Assembly: GCA_030068075.1 (NCBI GenBank)
Contig: CM057828.1
Location: forward strand, 115,495,699 to 115,559,698
Source of the DNA: Paguma larvata
Taxonomy: Eukaryota > Chordata > Mammalia > Carnivora > Viverridae
Reading direction: 5' to 3'
DNA: 64,000 nt
This document shows, piece after piece, positions 52,001 to 63,457 of the stretch (position 1 is the first letter of the stretch; every line of letters starts with the position of its first letter). The position numbers and the translations under genes are program-made. Under the pieces are notes generated by a model, which did no database searches, was not told where the DNA came from, and saw nothing but the letters and a program-made list of their open reading frames with translations.

Positions 52001-55000
52001 GAGGGAAGCGGAGGAGGGAAACCACACACATTAATCAGAACGGGACGCGCAAAAGGAGTTAGCGAATCTGCACGGTATCAGTCGGAACACAGATTTGCTA
52101 CACTCACCTTTCGGGATTCCGTTTGGGGGCCGTTTTCATATTCGACATCAGATTTCCGAACGTCTTCATGGAAAAATTCCAAATTCTGGTAGAATAGTGT
52201 AGGACATGTTACTGCACAAAACCACACCCCTCCCCAAAGTGGACTACAACTACACCGTTCTTTCCTCACACTTCCAGAACCTGCGGGCCAAGCGCGTCTG
52301 CCACACCCCAGTCCACAGCCTAGACAGCTCTGCCTTGGCTCGCTTGGTTGTTTTCCAACTTCCAAACACGCCCTGTGTTCGCACAAGACGAAACTCTCAA
52401 TCAGCAAAATATGTTAGGGATTTGCAAAACTTGTGAGGGAGCAGTGAAGAGAATAAAGGGACCGATTCTGTATCAACACGTTCTCTCGCCAGCATCTGAC
52501 TGTGAGCTTAGCAGAATCGAAAACGGGAAGGGAGGTGTAGCGCGGTAGAAAGCACGGCGTCTCAGCAGGCAGAAGAGTTTTGATTCTAATCCAGATCTGC
52601 CCCTTAACTGTGTTACCTTCACTTTTCTGGGCTTCCGGTTTCTTGTGTAGAGACTGGGGACCTAGACCAGGAGAGTTTTCACATCCCTTCCAGCTAGTTA
52701 TTTCAGTACTATCTCTGCCGCCTTTCTGGAAATTGTCCTATAAGGACTCTGCCTTACTTGGGTGTAGTACTTGGAGATGAAACAAAAACATTATATTTCC
52801 CTGGTCAAATGACAGACTGACAATGTACTTGCAGTTTGCACTTGGACTTGGCCAAGCGTCACAATAACCTTCACGCTAGTAAGTACCCAAGGCGGTCAAA
52901 TCCAAATTCAGAATGATAATGCTGCCGAAATATCCTCTAAACACCTCCAAGGCAGATACTGGGAGACTACAGTGGTGACTTCGACATCATAAGTCAGTTT
53001 CTAGTCTCTGTATTCTCGGATATGGAGTGAAGGTCCATTTCTGAGGCTGTCACCAAGATTCAGGACGTAAGGACCCAGCAGTGAGGCTCAGGTATGGACA
53101 GTGCTTCACCGGGAAGTGTGGCCTTTTCTGGCACGTGTGTATCTGCTCCCTCGGACTCTGCCCCCACGCTAACACTAGCTGTGCCTTGTCACTTCCAAGG
53201 CACTGCTGCCCTTTCTTCTTGCTGCCAAAGCCCAACAGGTGGTTATAGGGGGATGGGACACAATCCCAAGAAGCCTGTTTGGTTAAAGCAACGACAATGT
53301 AACAAAGCACAATAACCAGGCCCCGCCAAAGTCAACCCACAGCAACCCCACTGCCCTGTTACAAATGGAAACGATGTCCAACCACGTTCAAGGAATAACA
53401 CACAAACACAAGGTCAGTATTAATCACATGGAAATATCGTACAGGTTACAAGGTGCATTAGCCACCGAACACCTCCTGTTTAACTTCCCCTCCTCCCTGT
53501 AAGGCCCCCAAACGAGTGCAACAATTCGGCCGGTGCGGACAAACAACGTGAGGTCTTTTGTGGGATTTTAAATGTGGATTATTAAACAACTCACACATCC
53601 AATAAAAAGCTTTTAAGAAAAGTAAGTGAGGTTTCAGACTAAGGTTTCAACCCCAAACATGGAGTCAGCATAGCATGCTAGGACTTGAGTGAGAATTGAC
53701 CCCCGAATCGGAGAAGGAGTTGACATGTAATCTAGACACGACATGTGTGCAGCTGACGTTCTGCCGGCCCGGCGCCTGGGGTCGGCACTGGTATCTGTTC
53801 TGACTGGTCAGGGCCCATGCCACACCCCTGCTAAGTATTTCAAATGTCACATATTTTAAAACAGATGTGTTTGCAGGAATGCTCCGATGAAAGCCACTAA
53901 GGTAAAGATGTCGAGGGTGGTTTCGCGTGACCTGTTACTTTTGTCACTGGGCTAGAAAAAAGAACGAATGTATCACAGCAAGTGCATTAACTTGACCCAG
54001 GGCACCTTGGTCACGACTGTCATGTAATCTCACAATGATATCTCAGAGGTAATCTTAGAGGGTCAAGACTCTGGTTCAAAGGCAGTTAAGCCTCTTAATG
54101 TCTGTTTGTAGGTCCCGAGATTTGGACTGTTCAACAACTGGGTAGCAGGCTCAAAATGCATATGGCAATCACCCAAAATCGGAGACGGAGTTATAGGAAA
54201 ATTGCACACGAGCGAAGCACTACGCTAGCACTTCACGATGAGAAGGAGAAAATTTTAAAGAAATACTTGATTTATAGAAGAGTAGATGAATAGCCCAGGC
54301 AGAAGTTAATGAAGACAAAAATGTGGGGAGAAGCCGGATACTCATGTTTATTATGAGACAGGTCAATCTGCTGAGTACAGTGATCTAGAATCAGCACTGA
54401 AGGCTCTCACTACAGACTTGCTCATTCTCTGATGGACTCCTGGTTAAGGCGAAGGATATCAAAAGGCTATGGCTTTCTAACTGCAGGGGAAGAAATCTCA
54501 CGCAACTTTTTAGCTACAATTAGCAAATTTCTATGAGACAATGATGATCTCTACAGGGATGTTCAAGAAGTCCCCAGTTCCCAGTGTTTTGACAGAAACA
54601 GTCCCGTTGGCCCAGGTATGCCATGTGACTCAGGATATGCCGGGGCCTTCCATGAGTTGGTTTTAATAAGGCCACGTAGGGCAATCCCATAGACGGAAAG
54701 AGTGATATATTTCAAATACGACGTCATGGGTTCAATTCAAATTAATGGGACATTCTCTTCATGAGAAACATTTATCGACGATAATCTCATAACCCTCCCA
54801 CCGGTGCACAGAGATCTCCCCCGCCTTGGTCTGTAACAGTTTGATATGCCAGTTACGAGGCAGATGTAGTTTGCAGGAGGCCTCTGTGATGGCAAGGAGG
54901 CAGGGAGGAGGAGGCCGGCCTCCTAGGCAGGGCCTCACGGCTGGGGGCCGTAAGCCCCAGGACGGCATCCCTTGAAGGGTCCTGTTAGAGTAGCCCTTTG

Positions 55001-58000
55001 ATCCTCTATCTCCCTCGCTGAGTCTTCTTTTCTAAGGACTGGGGTACCTACCCCGAGTAGCTATTAGGCTACACTCTGGCTGATTTGTTTGACTTTATTT
55101 AGGGGAAGCTGGACCCTTCCATCTCTGAAACAGGAGCTCCTGGCGAAAAATGCTAGGACTCGAGTTGGTCACGATAAGCTTTTAATCCTGAAATTCAGAC
55201 AGAGGCTTCATTTAGATAAGATGGCTTATCCAAGAATCCGAAAAGCTCTAGATCCAACTTAGAAAGTTGAAGTTCACACGTTCAGGCTAATGTCCTTTCC
55301 CAAAAGTACTTGTGTAATGACACCGAACTTTGTTTGAGAAAGCCTAGACATCTGTCCCGAAGCCGTGTGGATGCCGCAATGTGTATCAGCATTGGGCCCA
55401 TACTGAATGTGCTGTCTGGCAAGGTACAGTTTGAGAATTTGTCACACTTAACACAAATTCTGTCTGGCATCCTTGAACGTGTGTGCAAATACACATGCGT
55501 CATTTCCACGAGGACACGCCTGTGGATGGTGGGCACAGAGCTCAGCCGTGTGCTTTCTTCCTTTCTACCCTAAGGCTTGCAGCTACTTCTAACACAGGCA
55601 TGTTGGATCTAGAAGACTCGTTAAAAATGAGAAAAAGTGCTACAACTTGACCGATGTTTCCATTTGTTTCTAGGGTTCTGGAAAATCTTGCAAGGGGTAT
55701 ACTCTTTAGTTTGGGAAGATAATGCCTGAGTTCTACACAGACTATTGTACGCTGCACACAGGAACACAGTGTGCGCTGGAAACTGGGGTCAGGTATCTCT
55801 GATTAAACCTAAGGCTGCGTCTCCATTAGGTTAAAAAAAAAACAACAGGTGAGAGAAGAGAGAGGGCGCAGAAGGACAAACGCAGGAGCGGTGTTAGTGT
55901 CAGAGCCAGGAAAGAAGGACCATTCGACTGTGTGGCAAACGTGTAACTGCCACGTTACCTTCTTCTCCTTGGGTGGGACTGTGGCCCCCGGCCTAGTGTC
56001 TTTAACGTGACTGTCAGCCCGGGACTGCTCAGCGTGACTGTTTGAATTTACATCCATAAAGGAACACTTCTGGAATGCCTACGGGATTAAAATACTGAGG
56101 TTAACAGGGATCCCAGTGTGGTGAGGAGGAAGGAGGGAACAGGCAGGGAGTCTGGAGGCGTGGAGACCGCGGCCTAGTCCTGCCGGCAGGTCACACCAGG
56201 GACAGGGAGGCGGCGCCATGGAAACCGGTTTCGCACTTGGCCGCAGACCAGCAAAGCTGAGCCCTGAGCCAGAGGCAAGGCCTTACTGTCTGTGCCACAG
56301 CGTGACAGACGGACAGAACCCTTGAAATGAGTGCCCTTTTAGGGGCACCTGGGTGGCTCAGTAGCTTAAGAGATTGACTCTTGATTTCAGCTCGGGTTGT
56401 GATCTCACAGTCTGTGGGATCGAGTCCCACACTGGCCTCTGTGCTGCGGAATGGAGCCTGCTTGGGATCCTCTTTCCCTCCCCCTCTCTCTCTCCCTCCC
56501 CTGCCTGCGCTCTTGTTCTCTCTCAAAATAAATACATAAACATTTAAAAAACATATTAAAAAAAAGAAAAGAATGCCCTTTCTATATGGGGAGAACCCGA
56601 TTCATATCTAGTAGGGCTTCTCGCTTTGACCTTTTAAAAAAGTTGAATGTGTAAATAAATTAAAACAAAAAAAAGAAGCTATTTTCCTTTTCTCTGGGTA
56701 ATTTTTTCTTCACCCTCTTTGCTGGGGTCATAGAAAAAAGGGCACAAGATATTGCAAACTTTTACACCTAAAAATAAAAGTAATCTTTACCAGTTCAGTG
56801 TATAGTAGTAACATAGGAGCAGGTACGGCCAAGCTCTTAGGTGTTGTAGGTGCATTTAGAATTGGGTAGTCGTAATGTATGGGGCTCCTGGGTGACTCAG
56901 TTCGTTAAGTGTCCAACTCTCGATTTGGGCTCCTCTCATGATCTGATGGTTTGTGGGTTTGAGCCCCATGTTGGGCTCTGCGCTGAGTGTGCAGAGCCTG
57001 CTTGGGATTCTCCCCTCTCCCCTCCCCCCCCCCCGCCCCGCCCCGCCCTCTCTGCTGCTTGCACTACTCTCTGTCTCAAAATAAACATTAAAAGAAAGAA
57101 TAAAGCAGTAACATAGTAACGGGTACTCCCACGCTCTGAGGTGTTCTGAGTGCGCTTAGAATAAAGTGATGATCTTAGATACCCATGGGGTTCTAAGCGG
57201 CCTCCTTTCTGCCTGAGCCTCTAGACCTGTCCTTGCAAACTATCAATTTTAGTTCTAGAAGCCCACGCCAGTTTGGGTGAACACTGGGTGAGGGAGGCCA
57301 GTTCTCAGACAGACGGAAAGCACAGGCTGTGTCTGCGGGACGGAGAGGGAGCGACAACACGATCGTGACAGCAGGGAAGATGAAGGTCCCCACTTCATGA
57401 TGAAGTCCTTCATGAAGGACCCGCGCTTCTTGAAGTCAGTGGTTCTCAACTTGACTCCACGTCACCGAGTTAAAAAATTTTTGTTACCCGGGCCTCACAG
57501 AGAGAATAATTACTTCAGAATTAATTCACAAGACTTTTTCTTTTTTTCTTTTAAACTCACCCAACTAATTCAAATGTGTAGCCAGGATTAAAGACCAGTT
57601 ATTTAGATGAAAAATGCAAATAATTGCCTCAATATTTTCCTAATGTCAAGTATGGTCCTTGGGAAATAACGCTGTAGGCAGAAAGACTAACTCAGGCCCA
57701 TGCCAAGTTGATGGTTGCAGCACGGGTCCTAAAACATGCCTTGAGCCGATGCCTGGGACCTTCCCCGGCCTGCTCTTCTGTTACTCTGCTTGTCCCCTCG
57801 TCCTGAAGCCAGTCTGCTGGCTCCCTCCTTGTGGTCTCTCAGACGCCCCAGTCCTAGCTGGCCCTGGAGATGCCCACTGAGGCCACTCGCCATTTCTGCT
57901 GGGCTGTCAGACTCTGGACTTTGGAGCTTTCTGGTTGCTTCTGACGCCTGGTAACACAAGGCAGGAAAGTTGTTCCAAGGTCACATTCAGGGGGCCACAC

Positions 58001-60778
58001 CTGCTCCGTGTCCTGCCTTGGGGGCATCTAAATCCAGAGCCCACGTGCACGCGTGGGTGACCTTCTGATGCAGCAGGTAGGACCCCTACCCCAGAAGGAG
58101 GCCTCCTGGCTTTGGTTACGTTAGGCTTAGAGCGCCTGATTCACCAGTGTTGCCTAACCACCAATAATACAACAAGAAGTTAAATACTCCAGGCTGTGAA
58201 AACTTTCAAAGAAAGCATCAGAGATATTTAGACCTCAGCGGAGGGAAATATTCTCAAGCGATGAGCTCCAAGCAGCTGGAACAAATAAATGACTCCTCTT
58301 AGGGCAGGATTGTTCACGGGCCTAAAAGTTTCTACCTCTTGGATTCGGTGTGACCGTTCACCTAGGACAGATGCGCAATTACCTACTGTGCATCTGAACC
58401 AAACTGGGCCATGATCAATATACACCACACTTTGGGGCAGATGCTATGATGAACGGTCCCAGAATCTGCCTACGCATCTCAAAATGAGTCCGGATCTCCC
58501 AACAACAAGCAGCCATGTCATGCCAGTGTCATCAGCCAGAGGGTCCTCACTGGATCACTGGGATTACACCTCCACCCTCCCAACTGTTTTAAGCTGTAAA
58601 TCTACGATTCCTATGAATGACATTCTTTAAACGTTCTAAAAATCTGTCAGCGATCTGATGGGTGGAGGGGATGTCCCAGGCCAGCCTGGGAGAGGCTCAG
58701 AAGGGCTCACCATGAGACGAATCAACAAGCAGCCCCGTAAATCCAAACAGCCCAATCCTGGCAGTTACCACCACGGAAAGCAGAGTGCAACAGCCATGGT
58801 AGAAACGACATGGCTTAAAAGTTCTCCCTACTCCCCGTGAAGAACCAAGGCGTGTGCACAAAACCATCGGTACGCTGGTGGAGAGTGACATATTTCGGAG
58901 CCCTAAGTGGTGTGATCTGACCATGTGATCTGACCATCCAGAGGGGGGACAATCCTACAATAAGTATGGGCCAAAATGGAATATTCTATGAACAGACTTT
59001 GATCTGGGAACTGTGCATGGCTCTGGTTGGAAAAGTTCTTGGAACGTATACCCAGAGTAGACTCATATCCATGATTTGAATGTGGGGTAAACTTTGTACA
59101 GTTTCTGGACCCCATCCTTAATCCTATGAATGGACCGTGTCAATTAGTTAAAAAATAAAAATCTAAAACTAATAAATCATCATTTCTCAAACAGGCCGAA
59201 GAAAATGGGAAGTGAAATCGTTCCATTTTTCAGAAAATCTGAAAAGATGATGCCGACTACTGAGTGGGAACCTGGTACGGAGGACAGAAGACCTAAGGGC
59301 AGCCGTTCTAAGTATTAAAACCAAAGGACGGGACCCACGTGAAGGAGGCCTTAATCAGTCCATATGAAGACAAGACAATGGCTGATGTTTCTGACCCCTG
59401 TCTTAATTGCTTTCGAAATGAACAGACTATTTAAAAGCAAGATAAGTAAATCCTCTTGGCTAGAGCTAGGAAAACGTGTAACTGATTTCCTGTACACACG
59501 TCCTGAGCTGTTTCGTGAAACAGTCGTTCCTTACACACGACATAAAGTACGCTGAGAGCCTACTTCAGCGCCATCTTGGAAGACTGGAGGCCCAGGCCAG
59601 AAGATGCGGCTTACGGGGCCTAGGTCCAAAGGCTCGTTGCCAGCCCTCTCTAGCTAATGAATCTGTGAGAGACAGGGCCAGAGCGTCCTAGACAGGAAGG
59701 CAAGGAGCCACAATCAGTTACCTCATCCACATACCTGGAGTTCTGCCATTATTTTGTCTCCTTCTTCTTCTTCCTCCTCATCCTTTGAGGAGGAGGCAGT
59801 GACTGGAGGTGGGGACGGGGTCCAGGTGGAAGCCGGCTCCTCTGTCGGACATTTAGCGGCTCTAGCGTGGAGGCTGGGTCCAGCATCTTCACTGCTCGCC
59901 TGCGGAAGATGCAAATCACAGATACTGGCTTAACACCTCCAGGGGCTGGCAAAAAGAGGGGCAGATTACAAGAACACACGTTCCCTTACTGTCAGGTGCG
60001 TGGGCTTCCTACCTCTTCAAATCGAGACTAAAGACTATTAATATCCCTTGCATTTAGTTTGGGTTTTTGTTTGTACAAGCCGTCATTCTGGTGAATGGGT
60101 TGAAGAGTTTTAATAAAATTACAACTACTCAACATTCGGTGCCTTTAAGAAAGGCCTGCCCGTACTACATCTCCTTGGAAATTGTCTTTTACGTTTAACA
60201 CAAAAGACCAAACTTGCCAAGTTAAGTGGAAGTGGAAGCCCACTGAACATCTTTCTGTCCAGACTCTCACAACCGGGGTCAACTAATCTCACTTAGCTTC
60301 GTAAGACGGACTTTCTTTTGCGTCCCCCCCACCCCCATTTTCAATCTTATGATGGCTTGCTGGGAAGTAGCTTATGATTTGCATCTTACATTGTTGCAGC
60401 TAAAAGTCAAGTAAGGCGAAAGCTGGTGGTGCTGGGTCTAGTCCAGTAACACTGGCTGACATTTTCCCATCTGTGGGGCCTCCTGTGATTTAGCCTCATC
60501 AATTCTCTCCTCTGCCTTACTACTTTCTGCGCTCTGTGTGAGAACACAGACAGCCTCGTCTAAGGGTATCACTTGAACTCGGAGACCAGTTCACCGGAGC
60601 TGAACCCATCAGACCTTAGCGGTGGTGTTCTCCTTCCTGCTGGTGTAGACCACATCGCCGGACCTCGTGGTGGTGAGCCCTGATCCTGGCAGGTAGCTCC
60701 GCCGAGGGGGTGGGGGAGGAGGAGGCGGGGACTTACCCCCCAGCTTGTCCAAGTCTTGTTCTGAGTTTGGAGAGTCTT
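48547..60778 (-). CDS. KIAA1217: KIAA1217 / SKT (sickle tail protein homolog), 3' part, 7 coding exons
   Basis: In transcript order the segments are 60778-60615, 59899-59735, 56078-55959, 52185-52108, 51996-50410, 49893-49771 and 49047-48547. They give 2738 nt, or 912 codons with the stop, and every junction stays in frame. The product is related to SRCIN1/p140Cap, cytoplasmic and coiled-coil containing. In mouse, Skt is needed for normal intervertebral discs, and the human gene has been linked to disc herniation (literature knowledge). Visible are a polyproline segment, acidic runs, the conserved block KRLSTIFEECDEELERMM, the Lys/Phe-rich block PKKKFKFKFPKKQLAALTQA, a predicted coiled coil RTLDSLEQTIKQLETTISEM and a Ser/Pro-rich tail. 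Human KIAA1217 is about 1943 residues, so the N-terminal half lies beyond the window's right edge. The gene converges on ARHGAP21. Confidence 0.94.
49771..49893 (-). CDS. KIAA1217: KIAA1217 penultimate coding exon
   Basis: This is a 123-nt, 41-codon, phase-0 exon (gccacag acceptor, gtagtt donor). It encodes GAAGTPQTSRMPVPMSSKNR then PGSLDKPGKQSKLQDPRQYR. It is basic and proline-rich, and lies in a different frame from the longest open frame at this place. Confidence 0.92.
50410..51996 (-). CDS. KIAA1217: KIAA1217 large exon (529 codons)
   Basis: This is a 1587-nt exon after tctcag, starting VPAGALTPLDHPKWEIAMEN. It includes an acidic block (DKKPVIIIFDEPMDIRSAYK, KRLSTIFEECDEELERMM, a seven-glutamate run), the Lys/Phe-rich PKKKFKFKFPKKQLAALTQA, KTLQVVVYEEEEEDGTLKQH, and the coiled coil EIRKNTYRTLDSLEQTIKQL. 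It ends PPASRK before the donor gtatct. The frame stays open through the donor to 50224, so intron retention would add about 60 residues instead of the last two exons. Confidence 0.94.
52108..52185 (-). CDS. KIAA1217: KIAA1217 26-codon exon (NLEFFHEDVRKSD)
   Basis: This is a 78-nt exon (taccag acceptor, gtgagt donor) encoding NLEFFHEDVRKSDVEYENGP then QTESRK. Phase 0 at both ends, so it can be skipped without breaking the frame. Confidence 0.92.
52186..55958 (-). other. 3.8-kb KIAA1217 intron
   Basis: Apart from a MIR-like element near 52.6 kb it lacks SINEC and L1. No additional exon recognised. Confidence 0.5.
52560..52710 (-). mobile_element. MIR-like element, reverse
   Basis: ccccttaactgtgttacctt, cttttctgggcttccggttt and gtagagactggggacctaga match a reversed MIR core. 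It lies in a KIAA1217 intron. Confidence 0.6.
55959..56078 (-). CDS. KIAA1217: KIAA1217 exon (AFQKCSFMDVNSNS)
   Basis: There are two in-frame acceptors: cgtag, giving a start at 56078 and AFQKCSF, and ttccag, giving a start at 56069 and KCSF. The longer form matches the protein as I recall it. The exon continues MDVNSNSHAEQSRADSHVKD and ends VPPKEKK before gtaacg. Length is 40 or 37 codons, both phase 0. Confidence 0.88.
56341..56568 (+). mobile_element. SINEC in KIAA1217 intron
   Basis: The head is GGGGCACCTGGGTGGCTCAG, followed by a diverged body (GGGATCGAGTCCCACACTGG), a (TC)n block and an A-rich tail. Similar flanks (gtgcccttt / atgccctttc) suggest a target duplication. Confidence 0.88.
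56801..57180. repeat. Diverged direct duplication (80 bp, 300 bp apart) flanking a SINEC
   Basis: 56801-56880 and 57101-57180 align without gaps at an offset of exactly 300. By my count 46 of the first 60 positions match (shared: agtaacatag, gctct.ag, aggtgtt, cttaga). It lies in a KIAA1217 intron. Confidence 0.75.
56881..57100 (+). mobile_element. SINEC lying between two copies of a diverged direct repeat
   Basis: It has a GGGCTCCTGGGTGACTCAGT head, a C-rich run and an AAAATAAACATTAAAAG tail. It sits exactly between the 80-base repeat copies at 56801-56880 and 57101-57180. Confidence 0.88.
57182..59734 (-). other. KIAA1217 intron
   Basis: It holds a MER5-like piece at 57434. A 13-bp unit tgtgatctgacca occurs twice in near-tandem at about 58910-58937. 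Otherwise nothing recognised. Confidence 0.5.
57434..57560 (+). mobile_element. MER5-like hAT relic, partial
   Basis: It starts gtcagtggttctcaacttga, the hAT-type terminus, and continues with ttacccgggcctcacagaga. The other end is not recognisable. KIAA1217 intron. Confidence 0.55.
59735..59899 (-). CDS. KIAA1217: KIAA1217 exon with Glu run
   Basis: This is a 165-nt, 55-codon, phase-0 exon (ccgcag acceptor, gtatgt donor). It starts ASSEDAGPSLHARAAKCPTE, runs through SPPPVTASSSKD to six glutamates, and ends GDKIMAELQ. Confidence 0.9.
60615..60778 (-). CDS. KIAA1217: KIAA1217 polyproline exon
   Basis: This is a 164-nt exon after ttttccag that completes a glutamate codon. It encodes DSPNSEQDLDKLGGKS, eight prolines, then RRSYLPGSGLTTTRSGDVVY and ends ENTTAK. 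The donor is the weak AAG|gtctga. A perfect gtaagt sits inside the exon (60731-60736), but using it would break the frame. Confidence 0.9.
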
Positions 60779-60934
60779 CTGGAAAACAGTGTGTCATTGC
60801 AAAATAACCCCTTTGCAAGATAGAGCCCAGAACAGCGTATTTCTGTAAACTCCGTGCGATCTGACGTTAACATCTCTCTGTTCTCTCCACAGTGCCAGGA
60901 TTAAAGGCATAGATCCTGTAGACCGACTGCCTTG

Positions 60935-61115
60935 AAATCCCAAAAAGACCCTGACAAGTTACTTAAATTCCCTCTGCCTCTGTTGTGTTGTCTATTAAAT
61001 GGGTATCATAATAATCCTCTCCACTGGGGTACCGTGAGGATTAAATACCTTAATATACATAAAGCATTTAGAACAGTGCTTAGTGGCTTATTGTAAATGC
61101 AATACAAATATGAGG
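60935..61115 (-). mobile_element. MIR element, reverse
   Basis: gacaagttacttaaattccc, attaaatgggtatcataata, gtgaggattaaatacctta and acagtgcttagtggcttatt give the full reversed MIR pattern. Confidence 0.7.
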
Positions 61116-61189
61116 TATCATTATTTAAAAAATGTGTGTATACATACATATATACATATATATACACACACTGTTTTTCTTGGTTTGTT

Positions 61190-61536
61190 TTTTTTTTTCT
61201 TTTTAAGCAGGCTTCATGCCCAGTGTGGAGCCCAATGTAGGTCTTGAACTCAGGGCCCTGAGATCAAGTCCTGAGCTGAGATTAAGAGTCAGATGCTCAG
61301 GGCGCCTGGGTGGCTCAGTTGGCTAAGCGTCCAACGGTGGCTCAGGCTCACGATCACACGGTTTGTGAGGTCAAGCCCCGCGTCAGGCTCTCTGCTGTCA
61401 GTACAGAGCCTGCTTTGGATCCTCTGCCTCCCTCTCTCTCTGCCCCTCCCCTGCTCACTCTCTCATTCTCTCAAAAATAAACATTACAAAAAAAAAGAGT
61501 CAGATGCTCAACCGACTGAGCCATCCAGGTGCCCCA
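61190..61536 (-). mobile_element. SINEC, reverse, split by a younger SINEC
   Basis: The older element occupies 61190-61299 and resumes at 61511-61536 (accgactgagccatccaggt). The younger + element sits between them. Confidence 0.9.
61300..61494 (+). mobile_element. SINEC nested in an older reverse SINEC
   Basis: A full-length + copy. The 16 bases AAGAGTCAGATGCTCA occur on both sides (61284-61299, 61495-61510), the target duplication of insertion into the older SINE. Confidence 0.95.
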
Positions 61537-63061
61537 AGAACTGTCATCATTAAATAAAACTTCTGGGTATTACTTGGAGAGATAAAATATTAGAGCTTAA
61601 AGACAAATCCAGAGCCCCCTGCCCGGCCTCTAAAGGGAGGACAAGAGAGACAGTGTTAGCAGGAGGAGTTCGTGCAGGGGATGTTAGAATAGAATCTGGC
61701 CGAAGAAGGGCCGGAAGGGAAAGGCAAGGCAGATGGAACAGAAAACAAAGTCAGGGACAGAGTGGATTTTTGGTCCTGGTTATGCGGCTGGAAAGGGTTC
61801 TTTGCTAATGAGAGGAGGCAGCAAACACAGAAATGCAGAAGTAGAAGTTAGTATTGACACCAAAGGTTAAGAAATACAGATATCTGCTTAGCTTTCTCCA
61901 GAAAAACGTTCAGAAAAGGCACTTAATAAAATTCAAACAAACAGCCTCATTTCTGCCCTTTATCATCACTCCCCACCTCTGCCTTTTACCAGCCCTGAAC
62001 CCGAGCGCGCACTACACGGGCAGAAGCGGAGATTCGGGGTTGGAGCTCCAACGGGGCTTTGCCCCAGCTCTCTCTAGGAACCCGGCCTGCCCTCCCAGGA
62101 ATGTGCTTGTCCTTTCTGAGCAACCTAGTCAGATTGTTTGCCTGAGAAATTTCTACTTCAAACTGCAGTAAGGGTGTGGGTGATGATCAGGGTGAAATGC
62201 CGGCGCTTACGTGTCGTGGACGCTCCTCGTCTCCTGCGTGACAGTGTTGGGTTACAAGGCCCCGGCAGCCATGGGCCACCTGGCTGGCTCCGAAGCTAGC
62301 GGCCTGGCCGGGGGGCAGCCTCATCAGCATTGTGGGCCCCCCCAGGGACTGGCACAGGCCGATGGGACCCGGAAGGGGGCCCGGGTCTTCTCTCCTGTGT
62401 AATGACCAAGACTGCCGCTTTGCCCGGCTTTGTCAGGCTCCTCAGAGCCCTCCTCTCCACTAGGCTTTGCCCTTGGTCTGCTCAGCCCAGGTTTAGCCGA
62501 GAATTCCACCAAGTCTGCTTAGCAAGGATCCCCCATTCTGAACACCCGATCTGAGTCTTCGTTCCTCCCTCTGGACATCCGAGTTCTTGGCCTGCCCTTT
62601 AGCAAGACTCCCCCTACCCTTGAGATGTTGTATTCAGAGCTGGGTTCGACTTCTCTCCCCCGCTGCCGGGGTCTTGAACGAAGTCTTCCTTGCTCTTTTT
62701 AACACAGATCTCTGTGAATGACTTTTCTTTAACATTGAACGAGGCTACCATCTCTACAATTTTCCATTGATTTTTTTGGGAGCTACCATCCATTCCCATT
62801 TTCTAAGTAGTCAGATGATTCATATAAGAGGAAATACAAATAGCTTTTAAAAATCCTAAGGGTAGAATTTTACCTCATTAGGAAACAAAAATAAAGAAAA
62901 GCAATAACATCCATGCCAAATAAGTAAAAATGATAGAAACCGAGGTTTGTAGGTAACGGACGATACCCTTATGCGTTTCTGGTAGCCTGTGCATTAGCAG
63001 ATTCTTACTGAGAAGAAATCAGGCCATGTATTACAAAACAAAAAAAAACAACAAAAAACCC

Positions 63062-63178
63062 CACTATTTCAGTTGGTGGAGCACGTGACTCTTGACCTGA
63101 GGGTCGCAAGTTCAAGTTCTATGCTGGGTGTAGAGTTTACTTCAAAATAAAATAAAGTAAAATAAAATAAAATAACAG
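63062..63178 (+). mobile_element. Short tRNA-derived carnivore SINE, different subtype
   Basis: TTGGTGGAGCACGTGACTCT, GGGTCGCAAGTTCAAGTTCT and GGGTGTAGAGTTTACTTC, followed by an AATAA-rich tail. It lacks the long (TC)n region and resembles the shorter CAN-SINE type. A- and B-box-like tRNA sequence is visible. Confidence 0.8.
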
Positions 63179-63235
63179 TTTAACTGAGCAAAAATACTTT
63201 GGCAAGTAATTTTCAAAATACTTTATGCGAATTAT

Positions 63236-63457
63236 TCATTTATTTATTTATAAATGTTTGTTTATTTTTGAGAGAGAGGGAGATAGAGTGCGAGTGGGGG
63301 AGGGGCAGAGAGAGAAGGAGACAGAGAATCTGAAGCAGGCTCCAGGCGCTGAGCTGTCAGCACAGAGCCCGATGCGGGGCTTGAACTCATGAACTGCAAG
63401 ATCATGACCTGAGCCGAAGTCAGGCCCTTAACCCTCTGAGCCACCCAGGTGCCCCAC
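63236..63457 (-). mobile_element. SINEC, reverse
   Basis: It runs from aaatgtttgtttatttttga and a GAGAGAGGGAG block to tctgagccacccaggtgccc. Confidence 0.9.

Noticed and set aside
63062..63130. Possible tRNA gene (A/B-box-like sequence)
   Set aside because: The tRNA-like part continues into a SINE body and A-rich tail, so it is a tRNA-derived SINE and not a functional tRNA.
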